In this document: piece by piece, positions 1-10,430 of the stretch
Numbering within the stretch: the first letter of the stretch is position 1
Layout of the letters: each line of letters starts with the position of its first letter
Assembly: GCA_039621445.1 (NCBI GenBank)
Contig: CP154956.1
Coordinates: 14,806,166 to 14,870,165 of the forward strand
Length of the DNA stretch: 64,000 nucleotides
Source of the DNA: Euglena gracilis
Taxonomy: Eukaryota > Euglenida > Euglenophyceae > Euglenales
Direction of reading: 5' to 3'
The notes under the pieces: generated by a model
Seen by the model: only the letters and a program-made list of their open reading frames with translations
Database searches by the model: none
What the model was told of the DNA's origin: nothing
Program-made: the position numbers and the translations under genes

Positions 1-361
1 CCATCTCCTTGTTCTGCCCAACGCACCTTTACACCCATTCCATTTCTTCTATTTCTAGTTTTTTGGGGGGTACTTGTTCGCTGTACGACCCCCACCCCTA
101 AAACCACGACCCCCAAATGGCAGAGTCGAACCCTAACCCTAACTAAGGTTGATGGCTTGTTTTTTGAAACAAAAAACATGTTTCTTTTCTAAAAAGATGT
201 TTTTTTAGTTTTTCCTAACCCTTCATCCCAAAAAGGTGTGGTTGGCAAGGCGTCGCACATGTGAAAGCCAGTACCCTTTGTGGACTACGAAGATGCAGAC
301 ATAAAAAATGAACTTTTTTCTAAAAAAGCATTTCAAAAAAAACGCCAACATGGTACCCAGA

Positions 362-483
362 ATGGTGGTGCCCCCGCGTCCCCCCCCCCCGCGTCCCCCC
401 CCCGCATCCCCCCCGCGTCCCCAACACCCCCAAGGCTTTTTGGAAGCGCGATGCAAATCAGCACACACACACACACACACACA
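362..483. repeat. C-run minisatellite followed by (CA)n
   Basis: Runs of C broken by GCGTC or GCATC at 370-432 are followed by a (CA)n tract at 459-482. Long open frames on both strands here come from low complexity. I see no exon in 1-770; the region is AT-rich filler plus these simple repeats. Confidence 0.8.
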
Positions 484-1187
484 AAATGATGCACCTCTCC
501 ACAAGTGGAGCACACCACACTCTTTCCCTGAAGGACATCCGTGGCAGCAAAAGCACGAACCCCACACCGTGGACACATAGGAACGGACGGAGGAGCAGGA
601 GGAAAGACGGAGACAATAGGTGGTTAACGGTTGCGCCCTCCGGAGCTGGGTCGGCGTGGGGTTCAAGAAGGACGACGGACCACAATGGAGCGTTGGCAGG
701 GGGGGGGGAGGGGGTCCCGAGGTAAAATTTTTTTTGCATTTTTTGGCACTTTCTGCTGTACTGTCTCAACACCGGGGGGGGGGGTCCTGGGGTCCCAACT
801 GTACTACCAACCCCCCCTCAAATAGGCCAAAAACCGGCGCCAAAGGCGCCGGGAAAATTTTTTAAGGCCTTCTTTTGGTCTAAAAGGCCATTTTTGGTGT
901 CAAAATATTCATCTGTCTCGGGGGGGGGGTCGGCACTAGGGGGGGGGTCCTGAAAATCCTATCTGTACAGGGGGGGGGAGGGGGGAGTCCCAAAAAACCC
1001 CAACTGCCGTCGCCCCAATACCCACCCAACAAAAACGTCGTCTAGACTGGCATAAACCGCACCGTGTTGCTTGCAAACATCCATGTACTCCAAAAAAGCC
1101 TTTAAGGCGGCGTGGTTCTTTGGGGAATTTTTTTCTGTTGATCCCCACGGGTTGGGGGAGAGCCCGAAAGGGCATCCACCATTGCTC

Positions 1188-1409
1188 TAACCCCCCCCCC
1201 CCAAATAACACCCCCCCCCGGTGTGTTATTTGGGCACCCGAACTGGGGCCCCAGGGGGGGGTGTTATTTGGGGGGGGTGTTATTTTTACATGGAAAACCA
1301 AAGGAAAACAGGGGGGTGTGTTATTTGGGCACTCGAAATCGGCCCCCGAGGGGGGGGTGTGTTTGGGGGGGTGTTATTTGGGGGGGTGTGTTATTTGGGG
1401 GGGGGTTTA
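1188..1409. mobile_element. TA-flanked C-run element (AAATAACACC ends)
   Basis: The left end reads TA then a long C run and AAATAACACC; the right end reads GGTGTTATTTGG then a G run and TTTA. Internal copies of GTGTTATTTGGG show it was built from repeated end sequence. No protein is encoded. It is one of the many elements in this window with poly-C inverted ends and a TA target. Confidence 0.7.
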
Positions 1410-1574
1410 CCTAATTGTGGTTCGCAAAACAGCCTCAATTTCTTGTACGGTGGGGGGTTCAGGCATCTGAGCATCCATCAGGTTCACAGCACGCGTCATG
1501 GCTGTGGAACACACCGAAACCGAAAGGATATTGGCGGCAGAAATAAACACGAATGATTTTTGTTTCATTTTCCG

Positions 1575-1702
1575 TTCACGGGTGCCCATAGGGATAACCG
1601 TGAACGTTAAACGGTTTTTCCTATGGTCACCCATGAACACTTTTGACTGTTCACGAGTATTCTTGGAGGTACCCGTGAACGCCCAAAAGTGCACCCGTGA
1701 AC
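1575..1702. repeat. Cluster of inverted GTTCACGGGT / ACCCGTGAAC motifs
   Basis: At least five copies of GTTCACGGGT or its complement lie in both orientations, with CCCATAGGGAT paired to CCTATGGTCACCC. Together they would fold into a compound hairpin. Nothing else is recognisable in 1410-2430. Confidence 0.6.
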
Positions 1703-2434
1703 ACGTCAAAAATAGCCCGGTAGGCATCTGGTCAGAAAAAAATTACCTAAATTAGGGTAACCCGTGACTTTGTTGAACGGTGTTAAGAAGGAAACGGGGT
1801 TCAATCACGATTCCCTGTTTCCGCTTACAATTTCTGGGTGTCATAATCTATGTGGAAAAACTCTGCGGAATCAAAGGCCTCAATAGGATTCTCCTGCGGC
1901 CGAATATATCTACCCCCCCCCCCCGGAAACTGTCCTCCCCAAACTTCTCCTCAACCCTTCATACCCGCCGACTTGTCCTCATAGGGACCTGTCTCCTGCC
2001 CTTGTACCCGCTGACCTGTCTCTTAAGAAAAATTTCAAAAAAATTCGACTTTTTTGTTCAAAGAACGGCAATTTCCTAGGTTTGGAATTGTTAAGTTCTG
2101 AACATTTTTTCAGGCTTCTGGTGACAAACCTTGGAAAAAAACACACATCGTCTGTTGCCCCTTCCTCCCTTTGCTTTGTGATATGTTTGGGGAATTCAAA
2201 AGCGAAAAGTGGTTATTTGTTGCTGACCCAAACGACATGCAGGAGGGTATGCAGGCCTATGGGGAAGGTTTTTTTTTTTTCAGTCGGAAGTGTTGGGAGG
2301 AGTTAAGGTTCAATTATCAGATCTCACTGAGTTGATCGCAGACGGTTCAGTGGCTATGCCAAAAGGTGATGCAGTACTACTAGCCCATTTTTTTGGCTGA
2401 TTTGTCAGCCTAGACATGGACTCGACTTGTTTAA

Positions 2435-3459
2435 AGGCTGTGTTTATAGCAACATGGCTTTGGTCAAAGTCTGTGTTTCTAAACACAGACTTTGGCGTCC
2501 AAAGTCCGTGTTTAGAAACACAGACTTTGACCTAAGTCTGTGTTTCTAAACACGGACTCTGACCTAAAAAACTGTGTTCACAATATTTGGACCCCGAAAC
2601 ATCCCAACGATGCAGAAATAAAGGAGGGGACACTTTGGGAGGGGGGTCAATTTTTTGGCTTTGGCGCATTCGGCGCCAAGAGAAAATGGCCACTTTGAGG
2701 GGGGGGAAACACATTTGCCAAAACGGCCATTGTGAGGGAGGGGACACTTGGGGGGGGGGGAGTCAATTTTCGAGAGAAAATGGCCACTTTGAGGAGGGGG
2801 AAACACATTTGCCAAAACGGCCATTGTGACACCTTGGGGGGGGGGGGGTCAATTTTTGGGCTTTGGCGCCTTCGGCGCCAAGAGTAAATGGCCACTTTGA
2901 GGGGGGGAACAAATTTGCCAAAAAAAACTTTGGCCACTCTGGGGGGGGGCACTTTGAGGGGGGAGTGAAGGTGTTTTTTTCTGTACCAAGTGGCTCAAAG
3001 GGTGGTTCCCCCAAAATATCACCACACAAGGTCATGCAAGGTTAGGCAAGGTTAGGACATCTCTCATCATTTGGAGCCTACCAAAGAACTCTTGGATCGT
3101 GGGTGCAGCGCCCAGAGCATTCTCATCAACGTTGCAAAGTGCAGCAGGCAAAATGGGGTTTGCAAAAGGAAGGACGGTGTAAAATCTTGTGTCATCTTTC
3201 ACATATGTTCCCCATGTTTAACCGTAATGTAACCACTATTTCGAAAGGATTCTAGTTCGTAAGAGAACAGAGACGGCGGCCAAAATCTGCCCGGCGGCCT
3301 CATATTCTTATTCCAAGGTTTCTGGCCGTCCGAGATCTGTGCAGCAGATCCTAATTCAGCTTCGCTTTGTCCCAAAAATCTGTCGTCAGTCTGCCGTCCG
3401 TCGTCGAGGTTGAGAAACACAGACTTTGACCAAAGCCATGTTGCTTTATAAACACAGCC
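2435..3459. mobile_element. 1-kb element with ~46-bp terminal inverted repeats and TTAA flanks
   Basis: The left arm (2435-2480, starting AGGCTGTGTTTATA) matches the reverse complement of the right arm (3413-3460) apart from a 2-nt indel. TTAA stands just outside the left end (2431-2434) and at 3460-3463 on the right, as expected for a TTAA-targeting (piggyBac-type) element. No transposase is visible inside, so it is non-autonomous. The interior holds a G-run array (2625-2985) that resembles the small element at 3996-4207. Confidence 0.75.
2625..2990. repeat. Array of AATGGCCACTTTGAGG units with G runs
   Basis: Three or four imperfect units carry AATGGCCACTTTGAGG, ACACATTTGCCAAAACGG and a GGCGC-loop-GCGCC hairpin (near 2661-2677 and 2862-2880). 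They are related to the 212-bp element at 3996-4207. The open minus-strand frames here are by-products of the G runs. Confidence 0.7.
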
Positions 3460-3472
3460 TTAAATAACTGCG

Positions 3473-3542
3473 TCTTAAACGCAGACTCTGACCTGAGTCT
3501 GCGTTTCGAAACGCAGACTCAGGTCAGAGTCTGCGTTTAAGA
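3473..3542. repeat. 70-bp perfect palindrome
   Basis: TCTTAAACGCAGACTCTGAC and its exact complement face each other around a TTTCGAAA centre. I find no mismatch over 35 bp per arm. It lies 13 bp outside the TTAA-flanked element, whose arms also contain GTCTGTGTTT motifs, so the two may be related. Confidence 0.9.
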
Positions 3543-3953
3543 CACAGTTCTTGATATAAAGCCTGTCTTTCGCCAACAGGATTGAGAAGTTTCTAAAATG
3601 TGGAAATTTTCTTTTCGCAAATTTCACAAAAAATCAGCCCCCAAGAGGACGACTTAAAAAAATGGAAAAGACCGGGGGGTTGGTGGTGAAGAGACAACTG
3701 GGAGGTGGACTTCTCCCAGGGGGGTCCAACCAGCTGGCGGGGCAAACGCTCTGGCAGCGGCACACTTCATGAGTAAATGATTTGAAGAAGAACCGGCGTG
3801 TTTGTTTGATCCGAAGCAACAGGTGCAGAGGAGAAGAATGAGAAGAAAAATTGTGCCGGGAAAAGTCCCACCATTTTTCAACTTCTCCATCGTTGCATGT
3901 CTTCGTTTCTGACCCCAGATTCCAAATCCCCTGCATTGACAGTGGAGGCAAAG

Positions 3954-4391
3954 TAAACCCCCCCTCCCCAAATAGCCTGGTGGGGTGCCAAGTTACCCTC
4001 ACCCCCCCTCAAAGTGGCCACCCTCCAGGCACCGTGGGACCCCAAAATGGCCACTCTGGCAGGGGGGACACTTTGGGGGGGGGTCAAGTTTTGGCCTCCG
4101 GCGCCTTTGGTGCCAAAGGAAAATGGCCACTTTGGGGGGGGTATCCTGAAATTTGCCAAAATTTTTGGCCACTTTGGGGGAGGGACAGTCTGAGGGGGGG
4201 GTGAGGGTATTGGAACCATCTTTTTGGCCTTCCCCTCTGCCAGGCACCTTATTTCAGCGTCGCAAGCTGCTTTTGCCTCAAAATGGGGGTGCCAAGTTAC
4301 TGGAGCAATCTTTTTTTGCCTGGCCCCCCCGCCAAGTTATTCGGCCACTGCCAAGAGCAAGGGCCCCGCCAGGTTGTTTGGGGGGGGGGTA
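3954..4391 (-). mobile_element. TA-flanked element with AAATAACCTGGC ends, interrupted
   Basis: This is a second copy, in opposite orientation, of the element at 20100-20324. Shared landmarks are the CCAAATAgCCTGG ends, GGTGCCAAG, TTGGAACCAtCtTTTTGGCC, TTTCAGCGT and GGGTGCCAAGTTACTGGA. It is split at 3996-4207 by a different small element. No coding capacity. Confidence 0.8.
3996..4207. mobile_element. 212-bp element with CCCTCACCCC inverted ends, nested
   Basis: It starts CCCTCACCCC and ends GGGGTGAGGG, flanked by TA on both sides (3994-3995 and 4208-4209). Removing it restores CAAGTTATTGGAACC, which matches the uninterrupted sister copy of its host near 20280. The interior has a GGCGCC-type hairpin and AATGGCCACTTTG motifs. 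Confidence 0.9.
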
Positions 4392-4429
4392 GGTTTACAT
4401 CGAATACAAGCACTTGCTCTATATCGAGA

Positions 4430-5310
4430 ACTGTTTCCCAGGCACAGGTTTCACGCCCGAACGAACTGGCGTCTAGGAAACAGTTTTTGAAACTGTGGCC
4501 AGGGGGCTCCAGTTTCACGCCCGAACCGGCGGCTGAGGAATCACGGCCAATTTCGCCCAAAATCCCCATGTTTGGGGCAGTTTTGGGCGACTTTGGCCCA
4601 AATGGGCCGCCGGTCGAAAATGGCAGATTCCACACTTGTGAAGCCATGTTACCCATCAATTGAAAGCTCTTCTTAAGGGCTTTCAACAGATGGCCACAGA
4701 ATTCGGCCATAATGCACACCGCTCTTATTTTCAGCGATCGTGTATTCCAAATTTTGACATCCTAATTTGTCAAATCACAGCTCAGGTTGCATATTGCATA
4801 TCAAACGAAAGGTCTCGCCAACACCTTTCACTTGGTACCCACAGAACTCAGCCAGATTGCAAAGCGCTCTCAAAATCAGCGATTGCATTTTTCCGCATTT
4901 TTCGGACCCTATTTGCACATCTGAAATTCCACTTTTCATGTTGCCCATCGATTGAAAACTCTTCTCAAGGGCTTTCAGCAGATGGCCTTAGATTTCTGCC
5001 ATACTGCGTTCTATTTCAGAAATTCTCCAAAATTGGCCAAAAGGAAAATTTTCCTCAAAAACCCCCAATTTCTGCCCCAAGACCACCCAAAAACTGCTGA
5101 AATATGATTGCCACCTGTCTACAAACCCTTTTGGACACTTTTTGGCACTTTTTATTTTGGGTCCCCGAGACGCAAAGTAAAAACCGGTTTCACGCCGACA
5201 TCTGGGACGCCGGTTCGGCGCAGAAATTTCCCGCCCGAACCGGCGTCCCAGACGCCGGTTCGGGCGTGAAACCGGAGCCCCAGACACGGTTTCAACCTCT
5301 TAACTGACTT
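4430..5310. repeat. Inverted-repeat element with three ~146-bp internal repeats
   Basis: TTTCACGCCCGAACCGGCG motifs at the left (4449-4535) are mirrored by CGCCGGTTCGGGCGTGAAAC at the right (5250-5275). Between them, about 146 bp apart (near 4660, 4806 and 4952), are three imperfect units that begin TTGAAA-CTCTTCT and contain GGGCTTTCA-CAGATGGCC. No convincing protein is encoded. Confidence 0.65.
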
Positions 5311-5439
5311 ACTCACAAGATACTGAAGCTCCACCGCATAACATTTTTGTTGCAACACAAGTATTTTTTTTGCTTCTTTCTGACCCTACACCTCAAATGT
5401 GTCAAACGTATCTTTTTTCCTTGCAGCTTTAATTCCTAG

Positions 5440-5660
5440 GCCCCTATTTGATGTGGCGACTTGGTCCGCACCATCATTCCCTCCTCCGTTGTTACCAGTT
5501 TGTTGATCCAATGCTGGAGGCACGTTACAAGGAGACATCTGTGGATGTGACGGTCCAGTTTGCCCCAGACCGGATCCATGTGCACGGTTTCATATTTTTG
5601 GGCCAAAAGGAGCACATACTGGTTGTATGGTCAAATACTTATTTACGGCCGTTGTTTTCT
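5440..5660 (+). CDS. Candidate exon, product unknown
   Basis: After TTCCTAG the frame reads without stop for about 75 codons, including LEARYKETSVDVTVQFAPDR and GQKEHILVVWSNTY. The composition is protein-like, unlike the surrounding repeats. The alternation of strands and the WSN motif loosely recall the transition-zone protein TMEM231, but only weakly. The donor is unclear; a late GT that leaves one nucleotide would fit the exon at 6120. Confidence 0.35.
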
Positions 5661-6119
5661 GTTTTATCTTGTTTATTGTTGTTGCCTTGATTGCTTGTTA
5701 TTATATATCTTTATCTTGTTATTATTTAAATATATTTATTAATTCTTACTTATTGCTTGCTTATTATGGTCAACGTACCCATGGCAAATCCTTTTTGATT
5801 GGCCTTTCCAACACCCAGAGATGAGCTCTAACTCTCAAGCACCAGCAATCCAAATTTCATCAAGATTTTTTTATGCAGGGAAGGATGGCGTAAAGTGAAG
5901 CCTCCATCAGTTCCCCACAGTGCTTCACACTACCCCCACCCACAGCCCTCCTGAAATGAAGCACAACTCCGAAGATGAAGTCGCTGTTTTGATGTCTTAA
6001 AAGGCTGTTTTAAGCCGCCATCTTTGCTTGTGGGATTCAACAACAGTGTTGTACTGGTGCCATTCCTGTTCTTTGGGGCTCACAGGCGCATATACTCATC
6101 ATTTCTGCATTTTATTCAG

Positions 6120-6225
6120 CGGGAGTTTTTGGTGTCCCTTTTGGTGAAATTTCACCCATTCTTGTCCAAAATGTGAAAGAGCCGAACGGCCGAGAGAGAC
6201 TCTTCTTTTTCACAATTCGAAAAAG
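6120..6225 (+). CDS. Candidate exon, product unknown
   Basis: It follows a clean acceptor (TTTTATTCAG). The frame reads GVFGVPFGEISPILVQNVKE then PNGRERLFFFTI. It may continue the exon at 5440. The order (WSN, VP, then an NG-x-E-x-L-F-F-x-I motif) is what suggested TMEM231; I do not consider that established. Confidence 0.35.
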
Positions 6226-6370
6226 GCGCTCTTCACACCCTGGTTCTCCAAATGTCCACCGACCTGTTTTGTACCCGCCTCTCAGTCTGTTGGGGCCAAC
6301 ATGGCCCGGGCTAAAGAGCTGGGGGGGGGGGATTGGGTTACGCTGCTGTCAAACGGTCGGGCCTGGCAGC

Positions 6371-6474
6371 ATGAAGTTGCACGGCTATTGGCATCTCATC
6401 GTCTTGGTCGCCTTTCTGCTCTCGTACGTCGGGAATTACGAACTGCCGGTGGGCTTCTGGGTGTACTTGACCAA
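6371..6474 (+). CDS. Candidate membrane-segment exon
   Basis: The upstream sequence CTGGCAGC puts CTG at -8, and the downstream GGGCAG puts CAG at +4, so both borders fit the nonconventional-intron rule. The frame encodes a hydrophobic helix (GYWHLIVLVAFLLSYV) followed by GNYELPVGFWVYLTK. It ends with two leftover nucleotides, and the next candidate exon (6881) begins with one. Confidence 0.45.
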
Positions 6475-6880
6475 GGGCAGAGCCATGGGCGAGGGTTGCG
6501 GATGAGGATGTAGGGATGGGCAGTGGCATTTGGGGAACGGCGATGAAAGAATGCTGGAAGATGGAACAGAAATTTCCATGAGATTACTCCATTTTGTTGA
6601 TGAGGTGTGCCGGGTTTTGGACCACACCACAAATAAGACCACCAAGTGCTTGAAGGCAGGTTGTTTTTTTTTCTGCCGACGAGCTCCAGAAGGGCGATGT
6701 GGCCAGCACTCAGCAGAGGAACACAAATGTGGTGGGGAGGGAGGGAGAGGAGGAAGGGGCTCTGGGTGAGGAGCGGGCGGGACGGGACAGTATTGGGCCG
6801 GGCGGGTCCCGGCCTGACCCTCTTGGTCCATTAGGACCCCTCCCAAGCCGGTGGTTTGCGACCTGTGTCGCCCTTGCCCC

Positions 6881-6969
6881 AGGCATGCTGCTCGTCTCCC
6901 TCGTCTTCCTGGTGCTGTGCTCTGTCTGCCGCCGCTACAAATCCGCCGCATACGTCGTCCATGTTCTGG
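6881..6969 (+). CDS. Candidate membrane-segment exon
   Basis: The phase follows on from the exon at 6371. It encodes a second hydrophobic helix (GMLLVSLVFLVLCSVC) then RRYKSAAYVVHVL and ends at GG|GTGGCT. The acceptor has CTT rather than CTG at -8. With 6371 it suggests a multi-pass membrane protein of unknown family. Confidence 0.4.
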
Positions 6970-6988
6970 GTGGCTCTCACGGTTGCGC

Positions 6989-7132
6989 TACCCCCCCCCC
7001 CTCAAAATCAGACCCCTGGACCATTTCATGTGTTGTGAAAGCCTGATGGGGGGGGTCTTTACTCATGGGGGTGTCCATTTCATGGATTTTTGTTCGGAGC
7101 GTCCAAGGGGGGTCCTATTTTTGGGAGGGTTA
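6989..7132. mobile_element. TA-flanked C-run element (GGGTCTTATTT/TCCATTTCATGG family)
   Basis: The left end is CTACCCCCC...CTCAAAATCAGACCCC; the right end is GGGGTCCTATTTTTGGGAGG followed by GTTA. The hallmark TCCATTTCATGGATTTTTG recurs near 21068 and in reverse near 17340. Confidence 0.6.
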
Positions 7133-7524
7133 TTGGCTCCTGCACGTCAGGGTTGTTGGGTTTTGACACCCTGCGTCCCCGGAATGTGGCTTCCTTTGGG
7201 TCTTGGAGAATTTGCAATTTTACAACTTTTTTTTTTTTACTTTTTAACAGAAACTTCCAGCTGCACGTCAGTTTTTAACTTTTTTTTCTGAACCACCACC
7301 TTTTATATTTTGTATTATATTAAAATTTTATGTTTTATGTTTTTTGTTCATGGTTTAAATTGTGTTTATGTTTATATTTTATGTTTTAGGTTTACTGTTA
7401 TAATTATGTTCACATAAAGATTAAATTTCTTTTTATCATTTTTTTTATCCAGTCTTCGTATCATTTTTTTGCATTCTGTTTGAGGGTTCAAAATCACTCT
7501 GGACCATGGTGCCCCTCTGGTGGC

Positions 7525-7775
7525 CAGCACCTTTTTTGCCGCCGAAGCTCCGTTCTCCTCTCCAGGGCGGATCGATGTGTTTGGACCACAGGAACCAAGT
7601 TCAACGTTCCTGTTTGGGGATGCGCCAACCACTGCTCAACGTCCCCCAAGCATTGCCGAGCCCCGTGGTGCTGGCAAGCCGCCCAGCCGGCACAATGTTT
7701 GTTTGTGCCATGGCCGCAGCCTACTCGTACATGATTCATCAACCAGGCCACTGCCGTGCGATTCACCCCACCCAG
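7525..7775 (+). CDS. Candidate exon with hydrophobic segment
   Basis: CTGGTGGC just upstream puts CTG at -8; the end is CACCCAG|GTTTGT. The frame stays open and contains SRPAGTMFVCAMAAAYSYMI, a plausible membrane helix. Its entry phase fits the exon ending at 6969. Two other frames are also open, so the choice rests on phase and hydrophobicity. Family not recognised. Confidence 0.3.
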
Positions 7776-7777
7776 GT

Positions 7778-8056
7778 TTGTGCTTAGTCGGGTGCCCACC
7801 CCACGGGGGGGGGGGTGGGTGCTAGGGGCAGGCACCCCATAGCACCCAATCCGACCCCCCCGGGGGGGGGGGTAGGGTTTTGGGGGTGCCTGCCCATAGC
7901 AGGCCCCTCCGACCCCCGGCGCCGAAGGCGCCGGGGGCCTGGAAAAGTCAATTTTCAATGAAAATCTTCTGGGTCCCCCCCGGACTCCTATCCCCCCCAG
8001 GGGGAGGTGCCCGCCAGGGGCAGGCACCCTGTTGCCCCCCCCCCCCCCCGGTCGGT
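7778..8056 (+). mobile_element. GCTTAGTCGGGTGCC repeat element
   Basis: It starts GTGCTTAGTCGGGTGCCCAC and ends CCCGGTCGGTAAG, with GGGGCAGGCACCCCATAGCA and a GGCGCCGAAGGCGCC hairpin inside. Further copies lie at 21915-22200 and 29012-29270. It begins three bases after a possible splice donor. Confidence 0.75.
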
Positions 8057-8390
8057 AAGTTCCAAAACAAGGGTTGCATATGTGTGAACCTTGCTTTTCT
8101 GCCGTTTTAACGAAAATTCCTTCATAGCATCCAGTCAGGGGTTGCTTATGTTTGGGGGTTGTTTGCATTTGTGTCGGCGGGAATTCCAAAAGCTTGCTAA
8201 CAGTCCGGACAAAAATGACGGGAAACAAAAACGATGGGAAACCATCCATCTTCCCCCAGCATTCTCTTTCCCGTCATTTTCTCTCCCCGTACCCTTTCTA
8301 TGCCATTCTTGGGAGCCGCGCTCAGGAATAGTGAAGTTTCGCACACAAGATGGGGTATGATATATATGGTTTTTTTATGAAGAATCACAA

Positions 8391-9030
8391 TTACCCCCCC
8401 CCTATGTCCAACGACCCCCCTATGTCCTACGACCCCCCCCCCCCGGTCAGAGGACACCTTTTCGGAGGTTTGATGTTGTTTTTTTTGCAGGTGTGTGAAA
8501 ACTGGAGGTTTGCCAGCCCTGAAAGGCTTTTCTTCCGGCCTTGTCCTCTACCCCGCACCGCAGCCCATCATCCATTAAATGTTCCCTCTGGGGAGTTTTG
8601 TGCATTACAAGCGCTCCACCGGGGAGATAGTGCTCGCCGTTGTAGAAGGAGCACTCCCAACATTCCATCATGACATTTTCGGGTGTTTGCTCAGTTGTAT
8701 GATGGAGTGAAGATGGTTGATGGAATGCAGGGATTGTCGGCTGTGTATCTTTGTTTTTTTTGTGAAATCCCGCGGCGTGAAGGTACGTTTTGGGTGCTAA
8801 TTGAGGAAATATTTGTTGACAGGGCTGGAAATGGAGGCGCGAAGCGCCGGAAGGAAAATTTTGACCTGTTTGGGGTGTTTCAGCAAACTTTTTTTCCCGA
8901 CCCTGTGTCCAACGACCACCCCCCTGGTCAGAGGACACCTTTTTGGTCACTACCCTATGTCCAACGACCGCCCCTCCCCCCCGGTCAGAGGACAGAGGTT
9001 ACCAGTCGTTGGACATAGGGGGGGAGGGTA
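8391..9030 (+). mobile_element. CCCCTATGTCC element, long composite copy
   Basis: Both ends match the family at 12411, 30899 and 43321 (TTACCCCC...CTATGTCCAACGACC on the left, GGACATAGGGGG...GTAA on the right). The middle (about 8475-8830) is different and holds a coding-like segment. It is 640 bp instead of the usual 360-410. The right half still carries the GGCGCGAAGCGCCGGAAGG hairpin. Confidence 0.75.
8579..8700 (+). CDS. Small Tudor/SH3-like coding segment inside the composite element
   Basis: ATTAAATGTTCCCTCTGGGG opens a frame reading MFPLGSFVHYKRSTGEIVLA then VVEGALPTF, closing at TGA. The pattern FP-GS-V-Y-RS-G matches a second segment at 24666 (FPPGSPVLFERSDGTSVAA). It resembles the short Tudor-like module often attached to transposon polyproteins; that link is from memory and unverified. 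A long minus-strand frame across the same DNA is probably a shadow. Confidence 0.35.
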
Positions 9031-10169
9031 ATGCGCACAGAAGACCATGTTGACCTTTTTTTGAAGCTTTGAATTGTCTTTTACTGCTGAAAATTCTCCC
9101 TCGCATGGATGGTAAGTGGTAAACCACCATTTTCTGTGAAAGTTTTGAATTTTCCGAGCTAAATTTTCCAAAACCGAAATTTATCATTTTTATCCCTTCA
9201 ATTTTTCCTCATCATTTTTGTCCGGACTGTATTTTTGGAGGGGGGTTACTTTTGCATTGCTCTGTCCCAATGGGCTCTGTCCCATACTTGTGGGATACCT
9301 GAAACCTCCAGCAAAGATCTTAAATTCCAGATCTTTCCCCCAAACCATTCCTGTACAATGCAGGCTAAACTCTCCTGAGCGGGAGAGTGTTTCCGTTGGC
9401 CTGCACGCAGCAAACCGAGTCCTGGCAGCGGGACTTGGTTCTCCGCTTCGTCCCATCGATGGCCCTACTGCCGGTCGAGGAACAGGAGGCTCCCCTTTGA
9501 TGCCCTTCCCCGCCAACCCCAGATCTGACCCCTGGGGGGGGGGGCACATGCCCAAAACTCTGGGCACTCGGGCAAAGCACCTTCGGTGCTGAAGCGCCAG
9601 AAGCCCAGAAAAACTCGTATTTGGCACCCTTTGGCCCAGGCACCGACCCCTCCCCCCTCCCCCGGCACCGACCCACCCTGCTCATGCCAAAGGTGCCAGG
9701 TTCCCCACTGCCAATCCATCAGGGCGGCCCTTTGAGTGCCTTGGTGGCCGGCTGGACCCTATCCCCATACGGCGCGGTGTTATTTCAGTTCCAAAAAGGG
9801 CTCTTTCTGTGTTCTGGTGGCAGGTTTTTCTTCTCTGGGTCTCCAGCTCTGGCCTCTGGAGCCATCAAAAGGGGAACACAAACAAAGCTCTTCTTTGGTA
9901 CCGGCCGATTCCCCTCTCGGGTGTCCCCCCAGGTGCCAAAATAAAAACCATGCTTATCATTTTTTGGGTTTTTTTGGGAACTTGGAAAATGATGCTTTTT
10001 CCGGGCCCGGGTAGGTCAAGTGAAAAAACCAAAATAAGACCCCTATATGCAAATAACCGGTCAAAATGGAAAGAATGGCGTTTTTTTGAGTGGTTTCAGG
10101 GTTTATTATTTCGTGTTGTCAGATCCTCCCTTTTTTTTAAAAAAAAACGGCAGGCCCTTTTTTTTTGGC

Positions 10170-10322
10170 AGTCATCCAATTTCAGCTTGCACAGCACAGG
10201 TTCAGCCAGGGCCTTCCTGGCCCAACAACCCTCCTGGGGTTCTTAATGATGTGTGCTGGGAGGCTCTCATTGAACCACCTTTTGGAAAACTTCGAGGTTT
10301 CCGGCAATGGGGGGTGGTTTAG
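10170..10322 (+). CDS. Candidate exon, product unknown
   Basis: Two frames remain open after TTTTGGCAG. One reads PGPSWPNNPPGVLNDVCWEA then LIEPPFGKLRGFRQWG. No family is recognised. It lies just before a better-supported exon at 10352. In 9031-10160 I see only C-run fragments, GTGCC-rich stretches and low-complexity DNA. Confidence 0.25.
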   Translation, partial: SHPISACTAQVQPGPSWPNNPPGVLNDVCWEALIEPPFGKLRGFRQWGVV

Positions 10323-10351
10323 GTGATGCATGCCTCAGGGGCCTCCTGCAG

Positions 10352-10430
10352 CGACAGGCTGTACCAGGAGCTGTGGGACTTCATCCCCCAAGTGTTCGCA
10401 TTCAGGCCCACAAAGTGGCTTCTTGTGCTG
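10352..10430 (+). CDS. Candidate exon, product unknown
   Basis: Flanked by TCCTGCAG and GTGAGC, both good GT-AG signals. It reads DRLYQELWDFIPQVFAFRPT then KWLLVL. Not recognised. Confidence 0.4.

Noticed and set aside
129-147. Telomere (CCCTAA repeats)
   Set aside because: Only about two units here, and a few more inside a hairpin element at 32103; no terminal array.
5440-6225. TMEM231 (ciliary transition-zone protein)
   Set aside because: The motif order is suggestive, but the match is short and weak, and the following exons encode extra membrane helices not expected for TMEM231. Kept only as unnamed candidate exons.
8447-8950. 167-residue minus-strand ORF
   Set aside because: It spans element ends and lies opposite the better plus-strand segment; its composition at the ends comes from the repeats.
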